DNA of 64,000 bases from assembly GCF_023856365.1 (NCBI RefSeq), contig NC_064539.1, positions 24,431,019 to 24,495,018 of the forward strand, read 5' to 3'. How positions within the stretch are numbered: the stretch's first letter is position 1; each line of letters begins with the position of its first letter. Below are positions 26,871 to 64,000 of this stretch, one piece after another. The notes beneath the pieces are model-generated. The model was not told the DNA's origin. It saw nothing but the letters and a program-made list of their open reading frames with translations, and did not search any database. Position numbers and translations under genes: made by a program. The DNA is from Brienomyrus brachyistius (Eukaryota; Chordata; Actinopteri; Osteoglossiformes; Mormyridae).

Positions 26871-26993
26871 TCCATGCTCTGTGGTGTGTTCTGTACTCTT
26901 TGACACAGCACATCTAATTTGAGCTATGGAGCACTGGGGAAGCCTGGAGAAGCCGGACCTCACCGTGAAGGAGCTTTTCACTCTGACGTCATG

Positions 26994-27031
26994 TTGTAAT
27001 ATCGCGACACGAGATCTCGTCACACCCCTAG
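26994..27031 (-). mobile_element. Terminal fragment of another DNA transposon
   Basis: The block cgagatctcgtcacacccct ending in TAG is the reverse complement of a terminus common on fish DNA elements (TAGGGGTGTGACGAGATCTC). It abuts the broken 3' side of the Tc1 copy, which may explain its truncation. Confidence 0.35.
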
Positions 27032-28420
27032 ATTCTAGTTTTTTTTTTATTCACTTATCTTTGCTTCTCTGAGACTGTAGCCATGTTGCGTAAACGTCAA
27101 ACAACCATCTGTTTATTTGTACTGCATGCCAGGCCTTAAGGTGGCTGTAGCTCACTACTCCCAACTATATAAGAAGCATTTGCTGTATTTTCTGACCCTG
27201 CTGTATGGCGCTCTCTGATAAAAAACGGGCTCAAAGCATGAACCAAAGTAAACCAAGAGCGCTATCTAGTTTACTCCTCCTTAGTGAAGTGATGCGTGTT
27301 CATGTGGATTTCAACGTGTAAATGTTCACAGCTTTCTACATTGGCCAGACTGTCGCGATATATTCATGATTTTTATTGAGTTATTTTCACAAAATGTTAA
27401 TAAGACAATAACTGATTTCTAAACATGTTACATATAGGCCTACGGATGGAAATACGCAAACTGTAAAATTTTTGTCCAAAATGATTTTTGGTCTGTGGTT
27501 TTGGTTGGCATTAAAAGCATTTTGCTTAGCCTAGCATGGTGATTTCAAAGATAAAATCCTTCGTAGGTGTGGATGTTTCGTTATTCATGTAAACAAACTA
27601 GAAGTGCATATTTCAACTGGCGTCCATGTTGAAATATTGTAGTGTCGGCGAACAGTCCCTGTGTATGTTTTGCTGTATATCAACGTTCTGTCGACTTGGT
27701 TGTCGCGTGCCTGTACCTGTTTGTACTTGGTCCTTGCCTGATGCTTGCTTGTCTCTTTGTAATGTCTACTCACCATATATTGTGGTATTTCACCACCCTG
27801 AATCACCGCAGGGGAAATGCCTTCACTGTGATAACCCTAGAGTTGGCTGATGCGTCATAAAAACAGGATGTTCACAGGTATTTACATGGCTCCCACCATG
27901 CTAATCACCTGCTGTGCATCAATGAAACAATGAAACATGGAAACTGAAACCTTCACTGCCAACCTGCGAATTGCAGTTTTATCCTGGGTTATAATTTATA
28001 ACCACTTATGTTAAAGACAAACATAATGCATGACGTTAAATAAAAACAAATAAAATCACCTACCGAAAAAGGATGCCTGTTGAGTTAAAGCCCAGCCTTA
28101 AAACACTCTTTTTTTAGAAACTTATAATAAAACTTCAGCTTGGATCCATTATTATATCTGACAGATAATCCCACCTCAAGGATTACGCTTCTGTTGCCTT
28201 TTGCTGGCAGTTCAGACTGGCTAAAAATGATGGTTGAGATATATTTGTTAATATACAAATAAAAGCTTTATATAGCATCCAGTAGTGGTTTTTGGTTATC
28301 GATCTCATTGTTACACGTGCAAACATTCAACTCGCATGCACATTTTGTTTTCATTAGACTTCCATGAGGTATTTATATCAACTTGGTCTGATTTGGTAGT
28401 GACATAAAGTGGATATATCC
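27032..28420. other. Intergenic stretch between tmem120b and orai1
   Basis: No exon was recognised. In the human block MORN3 occupies this interval; no MORN repeats (YxGxWxxxxxxG type) were seen on either strand in 25.2-30.8 kb. Confidence 0.5.
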
Positions 28421-28745
28421 ACACTTCCATCCAGTAGGGTGTCCCAGGAAGCCAAAGTACAAGGAAAGGGGACACCTTGGACAGGATGCTATTCCATTGT
28501 AGGGCGCACACACATACACGCTCACACACGGGGCAATTTAGAGACACTATCTCACCTAAGGTTGCAGAAGCGGCCTGCAGCATGTCTCATGGCACACACG
28601 CTGAAACATGAGACACGCCAATTAACGGCGTAACTGAATTTGGCCTGAGGGGAAAAAAACCACATGGAGAGAATATACAAACTCCACAGTTACCACAGAG
28701 CCAGGATTTGTGGCTGCAGTGCTAACACTGAGCTGCCCTGAGACA
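28421..28745 (-). repeat. Old SINE/L2-tail copy, inverted
   Basis: Read on the minus strand it follows the intact SINE at 28921: a head with cagtgttagcactgcagcc, then gtggagtttgtatattctct, then a divergent L2-type tail. Heavily mutated, so an older insertion of the same family. Confidence 0.55.
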
Positions 28746-28856
28746 GGACATCATTAAAACCATTAAAATATCATTTCTAAAATGGCACTAGTAAAAACTG
28801 GCAAAGTTACTGTAAGAAATCACAAACAACTATATGGTATGAAAAGTATATATTTT

Positions 28857-28895
<39 letters not shown>

Positions 28896-28900
28896 TTTTT
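28857..28900 (+). repeat. (TTTA)n microsatellite
   Basis: About ten tandem TTTA units, immediately 5' of the insertion site of the SINE at 28921. Confidence 0.9.
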
Positions 28901-28908
28901 TAATACAT

Positions 28909-29299
28909 ACAACAGCCTTGGGGGGCGGCATGGTGGTGCAGTGGTTAGCACTGTTGCCTCACACCTCTGGGACCCGGGTTCGAGTCTCCGCCTGGGTCAC
29001 ATGTGTGTGGAGTTTGCATGTTCTCCCCATGTCGTCGTGGGGTTTCCTCCGGGTACTCCGGTTTCCCCCCACAGTCCAAAAACATGCTGAGGCTAATTGG
29101 AGTCGCTAAATTGCCCATAGGTGTGCATGTGTGAGTGACTGGTGTGTGAGTGTGCCCTGCGATAGGCTGGCCCCCCATCCTGGGTTGTTCCCTGCCTCAT
29201 GCACATTGCTTCCGGGATAGGCTCCGGACCCTCCGCGACCCAATAGGATAAGCGGTTTGGAAAATGGATGGATGGATGGATGGATGGACAACAGCCTTG
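28909..29299 (+). mobile_element. tRNA-derived SINE with L2-type tail and 12-bp TSD
   Basis: The 367-base insert (28921-29287) is flanked by identical 12-bp duplications acaacagccttg (28909-28920 and 29288-29299). The head has an A-box-like tggtgcagtggttagcac and a B-box ggttcgagtctcc. The body has gtggagtttgcatgttctcc and gggataggctccggaccct, then a (GGAT)n 3' tail. A complete copy with an intact TSD implies recent retrotransposition, presumably by a partner L2-clade LINE. Confidence 0.88.
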
Positions 29300-30073
29300 A
29301 ACCAGTTTATAAATTAACCTTTGGCACAAAAATATTAATAACCTCACGAGCAAGCTGGTTACATATAATCAAGCAAACATTTTTTTTAAGTTAACATCAT
29401 AATGTTAATTCCCATAAACTTTGACAAAATCAGCACTCAGAGAATGGTGGAAGACCACTGGGTCACGCAGTGGATCAAACACCTACAACAGGAAGCAGTA
29501 AGTGTCGAGCTGGCACTGTACAGTAACACCATGCCCACACTGCAGTGGGGAAACACATCTTCTGCATTGTGGCATGATGAAGAGATGAGAAGTCCAGCGT
29601 GACTGTGCTCTGTGGCACCCAATTAACTGGCCACCTCAAAACGTCCATGCGTGTATGAGCCCAGCACCAACCAATCGTTCCTCACTGTTATAAACAGACA
29701 TTTAAAGCTGTTCTCGGCTCAGGGAAGCAGAGCAATTCCAGTCAGGAAGCTCTTGAATGGTCCTGTGCACAGGGTACGTGTAGGAGAATCGGGGAGCGGA
29801 AATGCATGAGGACCTGGCCCATCATGCAGAGTCAGCCGCTGAATTCTCATTGGGTTAAAGCAGGCTGTGACTGCCATGGCTACAAAGCAACGTCCTTTGG
29901 CACGAAACCGTGGCATTCAGTCTCCTTCGAGATTCACACAAAATGAACCCAATACCTCTGCAAAAAAATTAAATGCCATTACCGTCAGTTAATATACATT
30001 CCAATATTAGCAGATGACAAGTAAACATTACTACATCAACCAGTTATTAATAAACTGAGCACTATTCATTAGG
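29300..30073. other. Intergenic DNA downstream of orai1
   Basis: No recognised exon or defined transposon. Part of it may be 3' UTR of orai1. Short ORFs on both strands match no known family. Confidence 0.45.
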
Positions 30074-30207
30074 GCAGTGTTTCTAACCCTGGGGCCCGGG
30101 GACCCCTAGCCAGTGCATGTTTTTGCTTGCACCCAACTCCCTCCCTGGAGCAAAAATGTGGACTGCCTGTGGGTCCCTGCAAACCAGTTTGAGAAACACT
30201 GCATTAG
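30067..30207. mobile_element. hAT-type MITE downstream of orai1
   Basis: The termini cagtgtttct (30075) and agaaacactg (30191-30200) are inverted repeats, and cattagg flanks both sides (30067-30073, 30201-30207), as expected of the ~8-bp hAT target duplication. The interior shares gcaaaaatgtgga with the MITE at 19338-19475. It may lie in the orai1 3' UTR. Confidence 0.65.
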
Positions 30208-30815
30208 GCAACTTGGTTTTTTTTAACAGTCTGTTTAAATCTGAATAACATGAATACATTGCCATCACAGTTAGAATGTTTACCCACAGCTTGCAGTCCC
30301 ATGATGAAGCTACAGCCCCCATTCAGATATATCTGTCCCAAACTGTAAACACCGACTAAAAATTTGATTCAAATTAAACCCTCACAATAAAATTCTCTTT
30401 AAATACTGTTAAATACTGAAAACACATTCCATATTTTATATTTAAAAATCTAAATGTTTCTTCTTTTTACAGTGGAACCTATGATGTGCCCTAAAGTTCT
30501 CTTCCATTAATCGGTCTCTTGCATTCATAAAATCTACAATGTGACACAATTTTACAAAAAAAAAAAAAAATTATAATAAATCCATCGATTTAAACAGCAT
30601 TCATTAAAACAGAATAAATTCCTAAAAAAAAAAATCACTCAGTAAACTTTCAGCACAGCAGCAGAGTTTACAGTACAATTCAAAAGGGGACCAACTGTTA
30701 CCTGACAATCTTATAAAATGTTTACGTGCAAAATAAAATAAAAAATAAATGGAATATAAATCGGAAAATCCCTTTGAAATTACAGGAGAATTAAGAGGCG
30801 CAGAAGCCCTCTTCT
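30201..30815 (-). other. Probable orai1 3' UTR
   Basis: AT-rich sequence directly after the orai1 stop codon, with poly-A tracts near 30557 and 30627. No convincing minus-strand AATAAA was found close by, so the 3' end of the transcript is undefined. Confidence 0.4.
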
Positions 30816-36507
<5,692 letters not shown>

Positions 36508-37598
36508 CGCGAAGACAGTCCGAACAACTGTCAACTTGCAACCGGGCTGGCCGCGTTGCTAGACAGTCTTTCGTCCCTAGAATGAGGAATTAACAAAAAA
36601 GCATGCGATTCGCCTTCACCACTGCCCGCACGCCGCAGATCGCTTCATCCGTGGTGCCCAGAGCCGTAACAGAAAGCGAGACACCCCAGCATCAACTTCT
36701 CAACGGTGCAACAATGGGGCGGTGAAAACCAAGCTGCACTTTTCTCAGGAAACTGCACCAGTGTTTACCCACAAGCCACTGCGGCAGAGCGATGCACGCT
36801 CTATCGACTCAAAGCCTTGAGCCCCAGCACTGCGTCTTCGATGGTTACAGGCTAGGTGTGACCATTGTGTGCACTCAATGCAGTAAAGATCTTAGTAGCA
36901 TAAACTGGAGGCAGATGTGAATCAGAAGTAACGATTTGTAATGATTGTGTCATTGCATTTGTAGAGGTTAATGAGACAGAAATATATCTGGAACCATGTG
37001 TCACGTAATCTTACATAATATCGACGGCATCTTGCATAGTGTGTTTAGTGTATCTTATTCGGAGGTATTTTAAGTTTAAAAGCACCACGGATTTTATTTC
37101 CTAGCTTGATCAACAGTGAACTGCAGAAATCAGTATGAGCCTCGGGTGATATTATTATTATTATTATTGTTATTATTATAGTAGTAGTAGCATTGTATTG
37201 CTTACTCAAGAACTTAAATTACAAGCCACGACGAACTTTGCTCTTTATCATTAAACTTTGTTGACAACATCGAGGAATAATTCTGAGTGGACACGAACAT
37301 ATTCATTCATTCATTCTCCATAACCGCTTGTCCTAAGCTGGGTCGCGGGGACAGGAACATATGTATTAAGAAAATACAATAATGAAGAGCATCGTCACTG
37401 CAAAAGACGATTAGTAACAGTAATAACCCTCAATGTGATTGCGGTACATTTCAACCTTATTGCATAACAGCAATAAGAGTAACATTAATAATCTACGCAT
37501 CTTTCAACCTCTTGTCCTAGAAAGGGACTGAAGGCTATCACAGGCATCACAGGACACAACCCATGGAAACTCCAGGATGGGATGGCAGTCAAACAAAT

Positions 37599-37642
37599 TA
37601 TTATTATTATTATTATTATTAATAATAATAATAATAATAATA
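37599..37642. repeat. Perfect 22-bp inverted repeat of (TTA)n/(TAA)n
   Basis: A TTA-repeat arm (37599-37620) is followed without spacer by its exact reverse complement (37621-37642). It could extrude as a cruciform in the divergent promoter interval, about 490 bases from the kdm2b ATG. Confidence 0.85.
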
Positions 37643-37995
37643 GTTTACTTAAATTTCGCAACAAATCAACATTTTTATCCCAAAGGTTTACAAACTTGTC
37701 AAGCTATTCATAGAGCTCCGAGGTAAACGACAAAAGGAGTGAAGCGGACAGACGATCACTCCTCTCTTCACTCATAACAGCTGCAGCGCGTGCGTGCAAG
37801 ATGTTGCAGACTCGTGACCCAAAACGAAGCTTTAGTGTTTTTATGAACCTTTAAGTGCAATCTTAGAAAGACTCTGCTGGAACAATTCGTCAAAACAGGT
37901 TTCCTCGATTTGGGATATACGAAGAACGTAGGATTCAACTTCTGAATAAAGATGACGCATGACGTTTGTTAACAATGTTTTGATTCTTTCGGCCG

Positions 37996-38003
37996 TGACG
38001 TCA
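37996..38003. promoter_or_regulatory. Consensus CRE (TGACGTCA)
   Basis: The palindromic 8-bp CREB/ATF site sits in a CpG-containing context (ggccgtgacgtcagcc) 127 bases upstream of the kdm2b ATG. At this distance it probably belongs to the core promoter. Confidence 0.6.
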
Positions 38004-38129
38004 GCCAGTACTACACAAAAATGGTTCCTACTTAGTTTTGATTCGGAAAGCAAAGTGTTTTCTAACTTTAAATGTGTCATTTTCGAGACAATGAGGGGCT
38101 AAACTGGTAAAGTGGCGAGAGCTCCAAAA

Positions 38130-58660
<20,531 letters not shown>

Positions 58661-61600
58661 GTAGGAGAAAAACTTCTTTTTTTTAAGAGTAGGATATCTC
58701 TACATTGGTCTACATTCAGTCATTTGGAAAGAGAACAGTTCCTTTCCTGTGCCATTTCATTGGGAATGTACACCAGAATATTTGTGTTCTTGTTCACGCA
58801 ACATAGAAAGGTGGAGTAAGATGGCAGCTGACAGGAATAGGTGGAGAGCTCTCTTTCATAGTACTTGTTACATTAGCATGATGCTCTGTTTAACATTCAC
58901 ACTGCCGTGTCACTGTTTCATCTGTGTGGTTTAACAAGAAGACCCTGGCTACAAGTACTCCTCTATGATGAGTACAAATCAGCACATAAAATGTATGTTT
59001 GTTCATTGAGTCTCAATAAAATGATTTGTCTGTGCAAATAGTACCTGTCCCATTTCATAATGTCCCGTGGTTTGCATCTGGAAAAAATAAAACTGCTTCC
59101 TGTTGCATTATTTTTTCTTTATTCGGAGGGCTAAATAGTACAAACAATGTGCTGGTGTTGCAACTTGTCATTCTTATTAGGACTTATAGTGTAACCACCC
59201 TTATGGCTCAATGCTGTGACTTTTTTCCTCATTCAGTGATGGTTTTTGAGAGCTACTTGGGGCTGCATTTCAGCTATTGCAGGTACTGTGGATTTCTGCA
59301 AGTCTAGCAGGTCCTGCGAGGACAAGTGTTTTTACACAGATTTTAGTGGAATATCAACACTTTCTCTAATGTTGCGAGGGAGCTCCATTTCTGACTCTGT
59401 GTGTACATCAATGGTCAGGTGGTATTGTACTATGGTACTGATGGCAGCAGCTGAATGCATATTTATGCCAGCTTTTAAAGGTTGTCTCCTTGTTTTTCCA
59501 TTGATAGTCCAAAATGTTTTTAGGAAAGGCTGCAATATACTGTAGCATGCACTGTTTGTGCTGCAGTTTTCAATACTGTTGCATTTTTTTCTCCTCTGTG
59601 CATCTGCTCCCTGGAGCTCCAGCTGAACACATTTGCATCATTTCGAGTGAGGAGCTTGCTGAAGGTGTAATGAGTATGATATTGAAATTTGTTTCCAGCT
59701 CTGCTGCTTTATGAAGAACCCTCCAGCGTTCCCCTGTTTTTCCAGCTCTGTGTGTAGGGTGGGGGGGGGGAGGTGGGCAAGGAATATGAATAAATTGGTG
59801 CATAAGGCTGGCATCTATGGCATCTGGTACTATCTGAGGGATGTTGAGCTTAAAGAGGCTTGTTTCAATTGGTCAGAGGGCAACCAATATGCCTTGATGC
59901 TAGGATAAACTATGGTTAAACTGTGACTAGAAATACATCTGCCTGAATCCCACCTTGCAGAACTGACCAGCTTTGATGACATGACAGGTCAATGAGCCAC
60001 AGAGAAAAGTAATCAGCTCTGCATTAAAAATGTATATCTAAAAATGTATTCTGCACGAAGATGCACTGAATATGGTTGGTTTTTAACAGTATTCTATGTG
60101 TTAAAATGCACACCATCGACAGTGCTTTTACACAATAATAAGAGCAAATTTTTTTACAAATAAAAATGTTAAACTGTATTCTGTTTTTTAAAATCTGCTT
60201 TAAATATGCTTTGCTTTTTTCTTTTCAATTTAAATGTGCACTGAACGTTTTATTTTGTAGCAAAAAGGCAGGGTGCAGTTTTTGGTCTTGTGCAAAAGCT
60301 TGATAAACCAGGCCAAATGCTTTTCACACCTTTGCCATGATGTGCTGTCAGGTCAGCAAATAATATCCTGACCTTTCTTTGTACTAAACCTGATATACTC
60401 TGACTCATTCTTGCACACTTGCTGCTCCTGCTTACTGCTAAGAGGGAAGACTTAGCAGCATTTGAGAATTCAGGCACGCAAAGCAGCCCTGAGAAATTTG
60501 TGCTAATGGCTCCCATTGGCTGTTTCCTCCTGTGTCTTGAATGTTAGGTGCGGGCATGCGAAGCAAAAAGCTGGAAGAGAGCGACTGCGGTTTCAGTATT
60601 CTTACGATCATAAAGTCCTTGGCAACTACTCAGCATAATTTCATGCAGCTATCCAGTGGTATCTGGCTGTGCGCTCTGGCTGAGATTCACCATGTGTGCA
60701 TAAATCAGCACAGGTTTCAAACAAGTATAGGTGGGTTTTTTTTTTACCATGTGGGCTAAAAACAGGTTTCCCATCTTTGCAGATAACAGAATTAGCATAT
60801 GCATGAGCCCCAGCGGCGGTGTACAGTAATCCACCGCTTTGATTGAGATCTGAATGCTTGTAAAGTAGTCAATGGTAAAAAAAATATTCATGTAGGAGGG
60901 AGCATAAAAGTGCCTGTAAAGATGAACACAGTCCAGTGGGTGTGAGTCATTGCAGATTGCTCTGGAATTTGCCATTATGTACTGAAGAAGTGAAGTGCTC
61001 ACTCTGTGCTGTAAAAATAAAGTCCTATCTTTTACTGCTGTAATTAAATTACATTCCACATTCCACGTCAATTCTGAGTGAACCTGGCAGTTATGCAAGT
61101 ATGTAAACTTGATAGGACAGAAATTAAACTGTTTCTGGAAATGTGCACTGTAAAAAGAGAAGTGCTTCGTAGTGCTACAGAAAATATATTTTTTAAAAAA
61201 AGCACAGAGCTTGGATATTCTGGATTGTGCTGACTCATTGCTTGACTGTTTAAAAGGCTATTTTCTCACTGTTTTTTGTTTAGTGTAAATGGACTCTATT
61301 CCTCCTGGTCATATGGTCTGTCAACAGCAGCACTGTGCAAGTTGGGAGAAAATTCTACGTTGCACAACAGTATACTTTACCTGTTTGTTTGTTTGTTTAT
61401 TTGCTTGCTTATCTTTGTTAATCTCCCAAGGCTGCGGAATCGGGACATAAGGAAAAAAATATATACTCACGAAGGCTTCTTTTCCATGTCATCACCATAA
61501 ACACAATGCTCCTCCCATGTATTTTCCTCTATTTGGCATACTGAAGTGATGTGAAGAAAAAAGGGAACCAAGGCTTTTTGGCAGTAAAGCTGCACTGTTA

Positions 61601-62480
61601 TGTGAGCTTGTATGCCGTTAGAACTGTCAGACTGCTATCCCTCCCCATCCATGACGTGTGGTTTCTCACTGTACTTGTGTGTGATTTAGTGGTCTGTTGT
61701 TGTTGTTTTATGCTTTTATAAATTAGATACCTAATATTTGCCAGCTTTTTGCTTTCACCCTCACAAAAACTCTATAAATTACCTATTAAGTAAGTGTTGG
61801 GGGGTGTGATCTTTGAATATCAAAGGGGAGCTCGGTGTTTCACTTAAACAACACATTTAGATAGACGTTATTGGCTTCCTTTCCAATCTTGGACATCCTT
61901 TATTTAATCCATCACTGCTGAAGATTCCAGAGGATTGTAAATTTTACCGCGTGAAGTGTCAAACATTAATATAAAAACCATTGCCAACATTCTATGAGAT
62001 AAAATACAGGAATGTTTTCACTTAGGATTAGTTTTTGATAATGTATTCTCACTATTATTGTTTTCTTAGTTAACACGCTAATAGGGAATAATGACATTTG
62101 TCTCCTTTAATCTACATGAACAAGAATTCTCCTGAATACTGCCAGTTGAAACTTGATACAGTTGTGTGTTCTGAGGCTGTCTTTAAATTTCCTGCAATGG
62201 AGATTCTGCTGTCCCAGTTGTGGGGGACTGGCCAGGGAAATGAAAGCATGGCAGAGCTGCAAACATGAAGGGTAGAATAATCGAGTCCAGAGAAAAGGAT
62301 GGTACATTTTGTACAAGCACAAAGTCAGCATTTTTAATCAGCCACAGAGAAAATGTGCTACATATACATTTTTTAAGAATGGCAAAATGTGTGTGCTTTT
62401 TGTTGTTTGATGGGAATAGTTTCAGCCAGCATTTCAGAGAGCCTATTTCAGTGATTTCTCTTACACACCCATGCCTCCAC
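58661..62480 (+). other. kdm2b intron 12, left part
   Basis: Intron sequence after the exon 12 donor. A G-run lies at 59761-59770 and AT-rich simple sequence lies around 60140-60230. No exon with convincing splice sites and family similarity was recognised. Confidence 0.45.
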
Positions 62481-62754
62481 CCTGCCCCCTCACTGAATGC
62501 CTGGGCCTCTTTTTGTGGGCCGCCTTTTTTGTGTAATCAGACACCATCTGCCTCTTCATTGGCTGCTGCGGCCTCCCCCCTCCTCCCTCTTCCAGGCCCT
62601 CCCAGCGCATATTCATGAGCTCCCTCTGCTCGGGTTCCTGTGCTGGTGCAGGCGCCCGCTCCCCCGTGGAGGGGAGGGCCAACTGGCAGACGGCAGCAGG
62701 CTGAGGCTGCAGCCATGTCAGTGAGCTGCGCGCTGGACGGACTATGAGGCAGCC
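62480..62754 (+). promoter_or_regulatory. Internal GC-rich promoter of kdm2b with tandem uORFs
   Basis: GC content rises abruptly and cytosine-rich blocks precede a candidate coding start at 62755. Two short ORFs lie in the presumed leader: 62715-62747 (10 codons) and 62744-62770, which overlaps both the first uORF's stop (ATGA) and the main start. This layout suggests an intragenic promoter with translational control. Confidence 0.5.
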
Positions 62755-62808
62755 ATGGCCATGTCGCTGAGCGCTGATGATGAGGACTACGACTCGGAGG
62801 CAGAGCAG
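62755..62808 (+). CDS. kdm2b: Candidate alternative first coding exon of kdm2b (JmjC-less short isoform)
   Basis: ATG at 62755 in a good context (gccATGG) encodes MAMSLSADDEDYDSEAEQ, then a GTTAGC donor in phase 0. Exon 12 also ends in phase 0, so both could join the same downstream exon, which is outside the window. Vertebrate KDM2B is known to make a short form from an internal promoter that lacks the JmjC domain and keeps CXXC, PHD, F-box and LRR. The acidic N-terminus resembles that form as I remember it. Confidence 0.6.
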
Positions 62809-64000
62809 GTTAGCATGTCGCTGGCCAGGCACAACCAGGGCGTCAGTGTGCTTCATCCTTTTGTACCATCAGTCTTTGTGAAGAGGGGGAGAAAAGGAAT
62901 TGTGCGAGTTTGAGTGTGTGTGTGCGTGTGTGCCCATATGTGTGTGTGTGTGTGTTGAGCCCGCCTCCACCTTTCCTATTCTACCTCTGGCAGAATTCAG
63001 CGAAATGCAGCCTTTGTGAGTGTGTGTGTGTGCGCATTGCTCTTGTATGTGCATGTGTGCATGCTCGTGTGCGTGTGTTTGTGTGAGTGTGTGTCCGCTT
63101 GCATGTGAGTGCAAGTGTGCATTGTATGTGAGTGTGTCTGTCAGTGTGTAGGCAGTGGGGCTGTGGAACGTAGCGATTCCGAGGAAACCAGTTACAGCAC
63201 GGGCTGGCTCAGTCCTCAGGGCAGCTACCGGTTGTTCCAGAACGAGGAAAAAAAAGATTGCATTTTCAGATTCCTCTGCTGCAGAGCTACAATGTGAGAC
63301 TGCTGTGTGGTAATTTTTCTCTGCACCCCCACCCTATGACTGCAGAATCTTAGCTACATTTGTGCTGTGATATATCTGGGTTAGATATTATTCCAAAATG
63401 AGCTTTTCTATTCCCCATGTTCTCTTCTTTCCACATACTTTCCTGTTACGCTATTTAGTGGTTCCTTCAGTTGTGTAGTGTTTTTCCCCCTTTAATTTAA
63501 TTTTAATTTTATACAGTTCTTTATTTTATGGGAGACATAACCAGGGTATAGAGAAACACATGAAGGTGGAATTCATCCCCATTCACCTCTTCAATCACAG
63601 CAGTACGGTTGACATTTTGTGCCATTATGGTTACTTTTTTTAGCACTCTGTTGTTTCTCTTCTACATCGCGTTGATCAAAGTAAAATGCTTCCCTGTAGT
63701 ATAAAGAGGGATTAGAGTGTGCTTCATGCCTTTACACTGTGTGCATGCAGCATATGCGTGTGTTTGTGTGTGAACAGAGCTGACAGCATGACCACGCACG
63801 TGAGACAGGTGGTCCTCTGCCCCTTCACTAATGGTGCAGTAAAAACGGTAGTGCAAATTGTGAAGGAACGTGTCAGGACTGGGATCTGTAAGAATCTTTA
63901 TATTATGAACTGCCATTCAAACAGTAGCTGATTTAAGCCATTAGTGTAATTTTTTGTTTGTGGTGATTTGTGTTGTGTTATATTTGTACGTGTGTGTGTG
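62809..64000 (+). other. kdm2b intron downstream of the alternative exon
   Basis: TG/TGTGAG-rich low-complexity DNA occupies about 62910-63150. A CpG-containing, non-repetitive block at 63148-63300 is open in two plus frames but matches no KDM2B segment I recognise. The rest is ordinary intron to the window edge, which ends in another TG tract. Confidence 0.4.

Larger units (their letters stand above)
36508..38129. promoter_or_regulatory. Divergent orai1/kdm2b promoter interval
   Basis: Only about 1.6 kb separates the two start codons, which point away from each other. The two ends are CpG-richer than the middle. A perfect CRE, TGACGTCA (37996-38003), lies 127 bases before the kdm2b ATG. The middle holds L2-tail remnants (about 37300-37355 and 37500-37580) and ATT-type microsatellites. 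A second, longer kdm2b first exon known in mammals was not recognised here. Confidence 0.5.

Noticed and set aside
28857..29287. Regularly spaced short repeats suggestive of an array
   Set aside because: They are TTTA and GGAT microsatellites around a SINE; there are no unique spacers, and CRISPR arrays are not expected in a vertebrate genome.
28945..29353. ORFs in the SINE at 28921
   Set aside because: SINEs do not encode protein, and the same frames recur in the second copy only because the sequence is repeated.

Overview
This is a vertebrate nuclear window, almost certainly from a teleost fish. It has compact protein-coding genes split by GT-AG introns, and non-coding DNA full of fish-type repeats: Tc1-like elements, hAT-type MITEs, and tRNA-derived SINEs with a GGAT-rich L2-type tail. 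The species cannot be fixed from sequence alone. The repeats would fit an early-branching teleost, but that is a weak inference.

Four genes can be reconstructed exon by exon with every splice phase agreeing. rhof (+, 6148-13246, 5 coding exons, 210 aa) is a filopodial Rho GTPase. tmem120b (-, 24972-18252, 12 exons, 338 aa) is a six-pass membrane protein of the nuclear envelope/ER. orai1 (-, 36507-30816, 2 exons, 223 aa) is the pore subunit of the store-operated calcium channel. kdm2b (+, 38130 to beyond the window end) is a JmjC histone demethylase and PRC1.1 component; the first 12 coding exons (502 aa, whole JmjC domain) are present, plus a candidate internal first exon at 62755-62808. From memory, the order and relative orientation (rhof > < tmem120b, < orai1, kdm2b >) match the tetrapod KDM2B-ORAI1-TMEM120B-RHOF block on human 12q24, except that no MORN3 homologue was seen between orai1 and tmem120b.

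Layout: 1-6040 is gene-free upstream DNA with one CpG-rich, promoter-like patch (about 2270-2560). 6043-13830 is rhof, whose 3' UTR contains a MITE. 13830-18251 is the convergent rhof/tmem120b spacer. 18252-25160 is tmem120b and its CCAAT-box promoter. 25160-30815 is a repeat-rich spacer with a dead Tc1 copy and a young SINE. 30816-36507 is orai1 with a 5-kb repeat-packed intron. 36508-38129 is the divergent orai1/kdm2b promoter interval with a perfect CRE. 38130-64000 is the 5' half of kdm2b.

The genes are not an operon and share no pathway step. The block is a conserved neighbourhood, and orai1/kdm2b may share a bidirectional promoter. I found no CRISPR array, RNA gene, virus or new enzymatic system. 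The points of interest are transcript structure (short Orai1 N-terminus, kdm2b alternative starts and uORFs) and transposon architecture (foldback Tc1, nested SINE, TIR/TSD-defined MITEs).
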